Shown in pieces: positions 38,600-50,500 of a stretch of 64,000 nucleotides of DNA. Every line of letters begins with the position of its first letter. The first letter of the stretch is position 1. The notes beneath the pieces are model-generated. The model saw only the letters and a list, made by a program, of their open reading frames with translations, was not told the DNA's origin and made no database searches. Both the position numbers and the translations under genes were made by a program. The stretch is from contig NC_133327.1 in NCBI RefSeq assembly GCF_042186555.1, forward strand, positions 330,282,495 through 330,346,494, written 5' to 3'. The stretch comes from Aquarana catesbeiana. Lineage: Eukaryota; Chordata; Amphibia; Anura; Ranidae.

Positions 38600-41500
38600 A
38601 AAGGTGCCATAAGTATCCGCTCAAAAGAGCATAATATCCTTATTATAAAATATAGATTTAAAGGCGAGGATGGCGCAGAAACATAGTGCTCAGATGTGTA
38701 CTTCCTGTGTGGGAGCTGCATGGACGTCAGACCCACCAAGTAGAGAAGTTACAGATCCAAAACCATCCACACATATATGTACCTACCAAAGGCGTGTCCT
38801 AATCAAATTGGATCCTCTGCATGCATCCCCCCCCCCCCCAAATCAAACCCCATTAAGGGCCGATCAGGTGGACCAACATGGGAGGCATGGCCGCCATACA
38901 GGCAGCCTCGTGTGGCTTTCCCGGCGTTCGGGACGGGTGTGGCGCCCCGAAATTACATCACTCCCGTCGTAACTACGTGACGTTGCACGCGCGGGGCCCC
39001 ATGCATGCGCAGTGACGCGAACGTCCGGGAATGGTTCCGAACGCCGCCGGCAAGGAAGGAAAATCCCCAATATGGAAGCCGGTACCAGCCCGGGTGCCTG
39101 ATGGGGAAAGGGGGAGGAGCTGCTGGGAGAATCGGCTCCTCCCCCTTGCCGGGAAGGCACAAAGGAGGAAGAAACCACCCCCCCCAAAAAAAAAAAAAAC
39201 GGAAGAGGCGGCAGTGGGCGCGTCGGATCCCCAGGGTGGCAGATAGAAGAACCAGAATGAGACATCACAGCAATTTTCATTGGTCTACAGACAAATAAAT
39301 TGTATGGACAGATGTTACATAACATATGTGAATATTCTCATAGACTCATTTCAATTAACATAATGGTATAAACCAGACATCATACACAATATACATATAC
39401 ATGAGACATCATCATAGGCAAGGAACAATAATCGCATTTATTGATGGCTTTGCAAAGATACAACTATATGAATAAAAAAGGGATAAAAACAGAACAAAAT
39501 GAAAAAACCAAGAGCAAAATCAAAAGGCAGATCATCCACAAAAACCGGGTGGGAGCATGACTGCCAAAAGGGGATAATTAAAAGAGGGGCTTTTTTAGAA
39601 GAGAGATTTCTATAGGTGTTTATTGAGTTTTCCCTGAAACAAAGCCCTTGAGAAATGGAGCAAATGAGATAGCCTCATTTAATCCTGGGAAAGAGGTGGC
39701 ATCTAATTTGAATATCCACCTCTGGTATATGCATGCGATCGAGTGCGGTGAAGGATACTTTGGGCATCCTATAATTGTGAGCCGTCACCACATGTCGGCC
39801 AAGTGGTACATAGTGGTTACCGATTTGCATATGATAGATATGTTTAGAGATAGGACGATGGAATTCTTGTTTTGTCTTTCCGACATAGTACGCTCCGCAT
39901 TCACATGACATGAGGTACACCACTCCTCTTGTCTGGCAATTCGTAAAATGTGCTGGTTTGAACATTACTCCATTCGGGAGACAAAAAGTTTTTCGCGTCT
40001 TATATATTGACAGAAGGAGCAATGTCCGCATGGGAACGATCCAAAGACTGAACATTGTTTCAGTCTTTTTTGTTCGTCCTTGAATTCACTTTGGACCATT
40101 TTGTCCTTTAATGAGGTAGCCCGTCTAAAAGTAATAGAAGGGCTAGCTGAAATAAATCCACTCACTTTGGGATCGTCCCTAAGTATGGACCAATGTTTTT
40201 GGATGATGTTTCTAATAGAGTGGTGCTGTTTAGAGAATCGGAGGATGATCCGGGTAGAATTCATACCATGATCATTCGCCGTCCTCTTTTTAGATAACAA
40301 GTCACATCGAGATTGTGCCGCTGCTCTATTGTAGGCCTTACGTAGACAGGAACGGCTGTAGCCATGTGCCAATAATCTGGACTGGAGGCCATATGCTTCC
40401 TGTTTGAAAGAAGTGTCGTCAGAACAATTCCTGCGTAAACACAGGTATTGTCCATACGGGATAGACTTTTTTTAATACTGCAGGATGAAAGCTGTCTGCA
40501 TGGAGTACTGTGTTTCCTGCAGTACTTTTTCGAAATAAAGTACTAGAGATTTTGTCATCAGAGGTATGTCTCAGCTGGACGTCCAAAAACGTCATTTGTT
40601 TGTGATCGTAAGTCATGGTAAACTTCAAATTGTGTTTATTCTGATTGATGCAGTCAAAGAATTTTAACAACATCTCCTCAGAGCCCTCCCAGATGAGGAG
40701 GACGTCATCAATGTATCGTAGCCACAAATATATGTGGCTCTTATACATGACGAGGTCCCCGTCATCTGGGAGGGCTTTCTCCCACTCCCCCAGGTACAGG
40801 TTGACGTAGGCCGGGGCACGAGATGTAAATCACCTGTCACTCAAAGCAAGGGGGAGGATTTGACAAAGTTTCTCTCAGTTTGTCAAGATTTATCTCACTG
40901 AACAATAAAAGAGAATTGCTCAGAGCTGGATTAACTCTGTGTGGCAAGACTGGGCTCAAATGATAGGAAATCTTATACGCTACAGTATGATATAAAAAAA
41001 AAATAAATAAAAAAATTCGGGTTTACATCCACTTTAACCGGTTCAATACAGGGCATTTTCATCCCCTTCCTTCCTAGACCAATTTTTAGTTTTCAGCTCT
41101 GTCGCACTTTAAACGACAATTGCGCGGTCGTGCGACGCTGTACCCAAACAAAATTGACGTCCTTTTTTCCCCACAAATAGAGCTTTCTTTTGGTGGTATT
41201 TGATCACCTCTGCGGTTTTTATTTTTTGCGCTATAAACAAAAGAAAAGCGTCAATTTTGAAAAAAACACAATATTTTATACTTTTTGCTATAATAAATAT
41301 CCCCATTTTTAAAAAAAAAAAAAATTTTTTTCCTCAGTTTAGGCTGATATGTATTCTTCTACATATGTTTGGTAAAAAAAATCGCAATAAGCGTATATTG
41401 ATTTGCGCAAAAGTTATAGCGTCTACAAAATACGGGATAAATTTATGGCATTTTTAAAAAAGTTTTATTTATTTTTTTTTTTTTTTACTAGTAATGGCAG

Positions 41501-44500
41501 CGAACTGCGATTTATTTATTTATTTTTTTTTATTTTTATTTTTTTTTCGTGACTACGACATTATGGCGGACGCATCGGACACTTTTGACACATTTTTGGG
41601 ACCATTCACATTTACAGCGATCAATGCTATAAAATTGCATTAATTACTGTATAAATGTGACAGGCAGGGAAGGGGTTAACCACTAGGGGGACACGAGAGG
41701 TTAAATGTGTTTCCTAGGGAAGTGATTCTAACTGTAGGGGGCGGGGACTCACAAGGGGAGGAGACCGATCAGTGTTCCTCTGTACTGGGAACACAGATCG
41801 GTCTCCTCTCAACTGACAGGACGTGGATCTGTGTGTTTACACACACAGATCCACGGTCTTGCTCGGTTAACGGGCAATCGCAGGTGCCCGGCGGACATCG
41901 CGGCCGCCGGGCACACGTTCTGGGTCCCGAGCAACGCGGCGGGCGCGCGCCCCTTAAGACGGCCGGGAAGCCCAGGACGTCATATGACAGCCACCCAGGA
42001 TGGGAGATCCCATCTGCGGCCGTCATTTGACAATACGCCAGTATTTGAAGTGGTTAATATTACTTTTCTGGGGACAACCCAAAATTTGGGATTTCTTTTT
42101 ACTTTCACTTTCACTGAAGTTTAAGAAGACATATAGAGAGGGTGAATCTCCCTAACGAAAGCACAGATCGCAATAAAAAACCTAATCGATGTTCTAATCC
42201 ATCTCTACTCTATTCAAAAGTAAAAGTTTTTTACTTTTAATCATACTTTAACATTTCCCTGGGCATTTAAACACTTATAGAATGACTGCCACATATAGTT
42301 TAGTAAACTGGAGTTTTATTTTGGATTTATTGTTTAATTTGCTGCATATTTTGAAAATGAAATAATATACTGATTATTTTTCATAGAGAAACTGGCAGTG
42401 TTAGTAGACTGATCAATTCTTTAAAGGAGAATGTGTTGGAAAGTCCAATGGAGATGATGAAGTTAGCTATACCTTCCCTGGTGTATGCTTTACAGAACAA
42501 TATGGCCTTTTTGGCTCTTAGTAATCTTGATGCAGCTGTGTACCAGGTAAGTAGCAGTGATAGAAAGTGCTTAGGAGAGTAATACATTTTCTAATACCAT
42601 TTGGCCTTTAAAGGATAAGTTCACCGTTTTTTTTTTTTTTTTTTTCAATGTACATCTTTTTGCAGGTAAAAAAAAAAAATTTGAATTTTATTTTCATTTT
42701 TTTTTTTTTTTTTTTATTTGGAGCCTGTAAAGAATTGCAACCGTGGTCAGCAGATTGCTGGTACCATGCAGGACTCCTGCAGACTTGTCAGTGTATCTGT
42801 CTGCTCATACCTCGTATGGGCAGACAGATACACAGTTAATGAACTACCAGAGCGCTCAACCGCACAATGGTAGTTCTTTTCAAACCGCGACAGTGGGCAC
42901 CTGGAAAAGATGCCCACTCGCAGTCACTGGGAAGTGGGTGGGAGAGGCTGCAGCTGCTAGAACGTGTTACCTCTAAATATGGGTGGTACATGTAACATTC
43001 CAAATGGTGAACTTGTCCTTTAGGAATGTATGCAGCAAAATCCTAAACTTGTCCCCCCATGTATTTTTTCCATCATTTTAGGTGACTTATCAGTTGAAAA
43101 TCCCATGCACAGCTTTATGTACAGTTTTAATGTTAAACCGCACTTTAAGCAAACTTCAGTGGCTTTCTGTTTTCATTCTGTGTGGAGGGGTCACTCTAGT
43201 CCAATATGGTCCAGCAGAGACTACCAAGGTTCAGGCAAGTATCTTCACTTGTTCTTTGTACTTATGTTTTTCTTTTAATATGCTGAATGAAATTTATAGA
43301 CGTCATTTTTTTACAAACATTGCTCACATTTGATAGACTGCTTCGTTTGTCCCTGGTTCTTAGACTAAACATGTTTTAGTGTTTTTAGCTAGAAGACTGA
43401 CATTAAAAATATACTGTATATTAGAGCACAGATATACTGGGTCAGCAAAATATATAACCTGTTCATGTTTAACATACACTTATCCATAGATAAAAAGAAT
43501 ACCAGGCCTTTCTGGTGGGCAAAGCTCTTAAGTTCCTGGTAGTGTAAAAGTTTGCCTTTCTGCCTCCCAGACATTCCTATAGGCCAGTGAGGCAGCCCAA
43601 CGTAGTGATGATCCAATGGGACCCATACATTTGTGTGACATATGCCTTAATAGGTGAACATCTCAGACTAAATTACAATAATAAATATGAGAATTGGAAT
43701 AGTATTATGTTCTGCTATGTTCCTATTTTATCTAAGCTGGCTTTAAACCTGTTTTCATGCATTTAAGTGCATTATGCATCATTTTCCAAATGTTGCTAGG
43801 GTAAGAGGATGTGGCTGTTCCAAAGACTTACATTGCAGCTCATGACAAAGTTTTGTGCGTTTTCATGTGCTCCAATTGTTTTCCAATTTCTGACCCCTTG
43901 CTGCACACTGCCATAAAACCTGGATATTACCTGACAGTACCTGAATATTCTACATAATGTACCACAGTGCATACATGTGAATCATCCCATTATTGCCAAG
44001 TAACACGTCTTTTGATGCATATGTGTGAACAGGGCCTAAATGTGTACCAACTGCAAAATGTTTAATTTTTAGGGGGAAAAAAATTGTAATGTATTCACTA
44101 ATTAATATTATATGAATACTATGTGTTCACAAAAATACAGAAAAAAGTAATGTAGTGCTAAAGTAGAATTATGTTCACTCACCCAGTAGTTTTAAAGGCA
44201 ACGTCGACCACTTTAAGCAGCCTTTCACTAAGTGGAAGTAAAGGCAAAACCTAGCTAACTCTAAGCCTACTCCCACCCACATTCTAAGCTTACTCTATCT
44301 AGCCCTGTAAAGAAAAGATCTGTATATTTACCTATTATGAAGCTGGTCTGGTTCCAGGCTGAGCTGTCAGTGGCAGCTTCAGTGTGTGGGAGAGGCAGCC
44401 GACAATGGAAGCCACATAGTAAGTCTATGGGTGATGTCACTTCCCAGGCAGTTCCCAGCCATTGTCTGTTTCATTACAGGTTTAGATAGATCAGCTTAGA

Positions 44501-47500
44501 ATGGGGGTGGGAGTAGGTTTAGAGTTGGTTTTGCCTTTACTTGCATTTTAAATGATAAGTTCACCTTTTAAAAAAAAATAATGCACATTTTTTGCAGTGT
44601 GGAAAACATTGCACCAATGATCAGCAGATCGCTGGTGCTATGCAGGTCTTCTGCAGACTGTCAGTGTGAGCTGTCAGCCCGTACCTTGTACAGGAAGGCA
44701 GTTTCACACTGACAGGAAGAATCAATAAACTACCACAGCGCTCAACAGCGCCATAGTAGTTCATTGCGAACTACAAGCTGACAGCCGCAAAGGCTTGCCG
44801 CTACTAGTTCGTTCATTCACAGAACTCTGTGCATGAATGATGTGGGCAGTGTGAAGAGTGACTTGGGATTTAATGGGGATGGCCAATGTGTGTGTGGCCT
44901 AATGTGTGGGCGGAGCCCTGCACGGCCGTGCTCTTTTTAAAAGGTGCCAGCTAGTATAGGGAACTTCTCCCTGTACTGCTGCCACACAGAGGCAGCAGAT
45001 TGCCAAGCTACTACAGGAACATGTTCATGTTCCACCCGTTTTAAGGGTTTTAACCTGTTTCTGTAGCTGAACTTATCTTTTCATCTCAAAAGTGACCCAA
45101 ATGGATGACTGTAACCTACCGCCAACAGCTTATGGCAATGCAATTAATGTTGGTGGGAGCTTGCCAAAATCTAGTTCAGAGCGTTAACATTTGCCTACAA
45201 ATTTGTGTGACCAGCATTACACTTTTTTTTTTTTTTTTTTTTTTTTAAATTGGTGATCTATAGGCTGGACCACTATGCTTTTTGAAGGGTTTATCCATAA
45301 TTGCAAGATTAGCATTGACTTTGAAATGTTTGCCCAACCTTGGGCTGCTCAGATGTGATAGGGAGGAAATGCTTAGCATAGAAACTCACTGAAAACTGAG
45401 CATGTGCAGAGTTGCCAACACTGCTCTGCAAAATCGGACAGAAGGTGGAGATAGAGAATAGCAAAATCGACCAGGTTTTTTGCAGAATACAGAAAAGGAA
45501 TCTCATAGTGACTAAGTGAGTATGAACAGCATGTAATACACCATTTATTGATAGTTTTTTATGCTGTGGGTTTAGTGACACTTTAAAGTAAACCTGTCCT
45601 CAGAGACACGAGCTGCCATTGCTGACCTCCTGAAAATTGCTAGTTGCCTGGCTATGCCTAGCTTTAAAGTGTCTGTTAACCCAAAGAAAAAATCATATTC
45701 TGGTCCCTTAAAGCATATTATACAGCACAGTGCTTGTGCTATGTAATCTGCCCCCCCCTCTAAACTGTAAAAAAAAAAAAACCCTGAATATACAACTTCC
45801 TGTATGGCCTCTCTAAACAGACCACGATAACCAGGGCTGCTCCGCCCTGATCACTGTGGTCAAAGTGCCTCTGTCTGTGATAGGCTGCCCTGCCCTGCTG
45901 TGCTCTCCTCTTTACACCCTCACTCCCCTCCTTCCTGCCTGTCTTCCCCCTCTCTGTCTCAGTCTCCGCTTAGCCCCCCGCCGCTATTATTGAGAGGCTG
46001 GCATACCACACTGTTAAGCATTTTTAAAAACGAGCGTTGTAAATACCCATTTTCAGCTGACTTCAGGCCGGTCACGTGACTCGCGGCCGCTTTACAGCTG
46101 AGACAGCTTCTGTGGGTGGAGCCGAGCGACCATATGATCTCCCCGGCTGACGTCAGAGGGAGATCATGGCTCCTCCCACAGAAGCCATTCGTCGGAGCTG
46201 GAAAGCGGCCATGAGTCACGTGACCGGCCTGAAGACAGCTGGAAATCGGTATTTACAGCGTTCGTTTTAAAAAATACTTAACACAGTGTGCTTTGCCAGC
46301 CTCTAATGGAGGGGTTGGCATAGACTTTTACAAATGGGTTCACAAACACTTTAATGTGTTTTAGTCACAATCCTTGAGCAAGCATGTTTTAAATGATTTT
46401 CAGAAAAGTATCAGAACTCTTGTTCTCTTTGTCCTAGGTTATTTAATCAAAGTATGATAGCCAGGGAACTAACATTCTCAAAAGTAAAGGTCAGCAATGG
46501 CAGCTGAAAAATGTTCTGATGACAGGTGTACTTGGAATACCTGTGCAAAGTATCTGTTGATTCCTTTAGGTATAAACATTGCCGTGTTTATATAGAAGGT
46601 GTGGTGACTATTCCCGGGTGTCCTGTTCCATAGCAGGAACTGAATTGTTAACCCAAAGCTTTAACTAAGGGCAGTAAAAACACTTAACCTCAACAAATGA
46701 ACCATTTATTCCTTTATTCTGTGTATGTTTTATGCATTTAGCCATGTCAAATCACAATATACTGTGCATATTGCATGAAGCCAAATATTAACTCTGGGAC
46801 ACAACTGTAACTTAAACCACACGCAACAAAATATAACTGTTTAGAACTCTGTTCTCAGCTGTATTATTCTAATCGTTAAGAATACCATTTTCCAGGTGTA
46901 TCCTGCCCTGCTTTGTCCCTCCATGTATTGGGACAGTGACACTACTGTATTAAATGTCATAGTTTTGGCTTGTTTCCCTAAGTTTTTTTTGGGATAGGGT
47001 GGACACACATTCCACTAATTTCAAAATAAGTAATTTAATTAGTTGACTCGTGGAATAATGATGATATGTAACAATCAGCTTATCCACAATGTCAGAACCA
47101 GTCATTTTATATTGAACAAAGAGATGCATTATTTACAGTGTCTTAAAAAAGTATTCATATACCTATGAAATTTTCCACATTTTGTCATGTTACAACCAAA
47201 ATTTTATGTGATAGACCAGCACAAAGTGGCACATAATTGAAGTGGAAGGAAAATGATAAATGGTTTTCCAAATTTTTAACAAATATCTGAAAAGTGTGGC
47301 GTGCATTTGTATTCAGCCCCCTTTACATTGATACCCCTAACTAAAATCTACTGGAACAAGTTACCTTCAGAAGTCACCTAATTAGTAAATAGAGTCAGCC
47401 TGTGTGTAATATAATCTCAGTATAAGTACTGCTGTTCTGTGAAGCCCTCAGAGGTTTGTTAGTGAACAAACAGCATCATGAAGGCCAAGGAACACACCAG

Positions 47501-50500
47501 ACAGAGATAAAGTGGAGAAGTTTAAAGCAGGGTTAGGTTATAAAAAAAATATCCCAAGCTTTGAACATCTCACAAAGCACTGTTCAATCCATCATCTGAA
47601 AATGGAAAGAGTATGCACAACTGCAAACCTACCAAGACATGGCCGTCCACCTAAACTGACAGGCCAGGCAAGGAGAACGTTAATCAGAGAAGTAGCCAAG
47701 AGGCCCATAGAAATTCTGGAGGAGCTGCAGAGATCCACAGCTCAGGTGGGAGAATCTGTTCACAGGACAACTATTAGTCATGCACTCCACAAATCTGGCC
47801 TTTATGGAAGAGCGGCAAGAAGAAAGCCATTGTTGAAAGAAAGCCATAAGAAGTCCCATTTGCAGTTTGCGAGAAGCCATGTGGGGGACACAGCAAACAT
47901 GCGGAAGAAGGTGCTCTGGTCAGATGAGACTTTTTGGCCTAAAAGCAAAAACGCTATGTGTGGTAGAAAACTAACCCTGCACTTCACCCTGAGCACACCA
48001 TCCCTACCGTGAAACATGGTGGTGGCAGCATCATTTTGTGGGGATGCTTTTCTTCAGCAGGGACGGGGAAGCTGGTTAGAGTTGATGGGGAATAGGGATG
48101 GAGCCAAATACAGGGCAATCTTAGAAGAAAACCTTTTAAGAGTCTGCAAAAGACTTGAGACTGGGGCGGAGGTTCACCTTTCAGCAGGACAATGACCCTA
48201 AACCTACAGCCAGAGCTACAATGGAATGGTTTAAATCAAAGCATATTCGTGTGTTAGAATGGCCCAGTCAAAGTCCAGACCTAAATCCAATTGAGAATCT
48301 GTGGCAAGACTTGAAAAATGCTGTTTACAGACGCTCTCCATCCAGTCTGACAGAGCTTGAGCTTTTTTGTGACGAAGAATAGGCAAAAATGTCACTCTCT
48401 AGATTTGCAAAGCTGGTAGAGACATCCCCAAAAGACTTGCAGCTGCAATTACAGCGACAGGTGGTTCTACAAAGTATTGACTCAGGGGTGCTGAATACAA
48501 ATGCACACCACACTTTTCACATTTTATTTGTAAAAAATTTTGAAAACCATTTATCATTTCCCTTCCACTTCACAATTATGTGGCACTTTGTGTTGGTCTG
48601 TCACATAAAATACATTTATGTTTTTGGTTGTAACATGACAAAATGTGTAAAAGTTCAAGGGGTATGAATACTTTTTCAAGGCACTGTATATACATATGCG
48701 ACTTGTAGTCTGTACTTAGTTAAAAATGTAATGCTGAGTAGATGGTCATACTATGAATTTAATAGCTCTAATTACTTATCAGATCTGGTAAACCTGACTG
48801 TGTATGGTAAACCATGTGTATCCACTATGTTGCTGCTTAAGCTGGCCATACTGATGAACTTGCTGAAAATTCACTCGGTGGGTGGCCCTGTCGGCACCCT
48901 TGTGTCCAACATGGTTTTATTGAAAAATTGAAGGAACTGCTGGAAAATTGACAGCTTAACGGCATCTGCATCCAATCTGTTCAGGGCGGGACTAGCTGTC
49001 AGCATACAATAGCTGCAATGAGAGATTTGTCCATGTGTCCTGATAGATATAGGAATACTTGTGGGATTTTTAAGGTGCATATACAAATAAATTGATCAAG
49101 GGAGGTGTATTAAAAAGTATACATTTTATTTAAACAAAGATTAAGAAAAATTGTCTAAAAGCAATTCTATAGCAAGTACAGAGGGTACAATCTATATGGG
49201 TACAGCACATTTGAAGGAGTTTCCAACATGTTTCGTCCTCAATCTGGTCTTCCTTAGGGGATGGTGTCCACTTGGAGCACAAGCCTTCTAGTGAAGAAAG
49301 TATATAGAATACAGAACATTTTTGAGCACCAACAACAAAAAATACAACAGCAAAAAAAACATAAAAGAATAGGTTTACATATATGTGCATACTCGACTCG
49401 AAGGTATCCCTAATCACCCTAGGCTAAAAGCCGCTCGGCTGTTATACCGGAGGAGCGGGAGGGGACATCCTCCCGCCGCTCTTACCGGGCCTCCCGTGCG
49501 ATCCGTAGGCCCGGTGTCCAATCGGCTGCCTCCAGCGGCTGTGGGCGGGCTGGAACGAAGCTGTGGGCGGCTTCGTTCCAGCCTTCTCAATGTAAACGCG
49601 GAAGCGACGTCATGACGTCACTTCCCGTTTACTCAGCTGCCAATGGCGCCGAATTTAAAAAAATACACAGTATTCAGAATCGCCGTTTTCGGCGATCTGA
49701 ATACTTTGAAGTGCAGAGGAGGGATCGGGGGTCTTTTAGGCCCCCGATCCCTCCATAAAGAGTACCTGTCACCATCTATTACTGTCACAAGGGATGTTTA
49801 CATTCCTTGTGACAGCAATAAAAGTAAAAAAAAAAACATTTTTTTTTAAAAACACAATTTATAAGTCTAAAAATAAATAAAATAAATAAAAAAAAAAAAA
49901 AAAAAAAATTTTTTTTAAGCGTCCCCGCAGCGAAGAAAACGCATACGGAAGTCGCGCCCGCATATTAAAACGGTGTTCAAATCACACATGTGAGGTATCG
50001 CCGCGATTGTCAGAGAGCAATAATTCTAGCCCTAGACCTCCTCTGTAACTCTAACCTGGTAACCGTAAAAAAAATTTAAAGCGTCGCCTATGGAAATTCA
50101 TAGCTACCATAGTTTGTCGCCATTCCACGAGTGCGTGCAATTATAAAGCGTGACATGTTTGGTATCTATTTACTCAGCGTAACATCATCTTTCACATTAT
50201 ACAAAAAAATTGTGGTAACTTTACTGTTTGGATTTTTTAAAATTCATGAAAATGTCCCTTTTCCAAAAATTTGCGTTTTAAAACACCGCTGCACAAATAC
50301 CGTGTGATATAAAATATTGCAACAATCGCCATTTTATTCTCTAGATTCTCTGCTAAAAAAATATATATAATGTTTGGGGGTTCTAAGTAATTTTCTAGCA
50401 AAAAATACGGATTTTAACTTGTAAACACCAAATTTCAAAAATAGGCTTAGTCATGAAAGGGTTAAATAAAATTGTATACTTTTTAATACACCTCCCTGGA

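Larger units (their letters stand above)
36655..41037. mobile_element. TTAA-flanked MITE interrupted by a Penelope-like element
   Basis: The left end TTAAAGTGGATGTAAACCC is exactly complementary to GGGTTTACATCCACTTTAA at the right. About 420 bases of MITE are on the left and about 200 on the right; a Penelope-like element fills the middle. Confidence 0.8.

Noticed and set aside
38418..38739. Open frames with long IYIYIY tracts (also at 169-378 and 55581-55842)
   Set aside because: These are TA microsatellite translations.
39675..40748. Host GIY-YIG nuclease or host reverse transcriptase gene
   Set aside because: The reverse transcriptase and nuclease lie in the order and spacing of a Penelope element, with frameshifts and a truncated 5' end.
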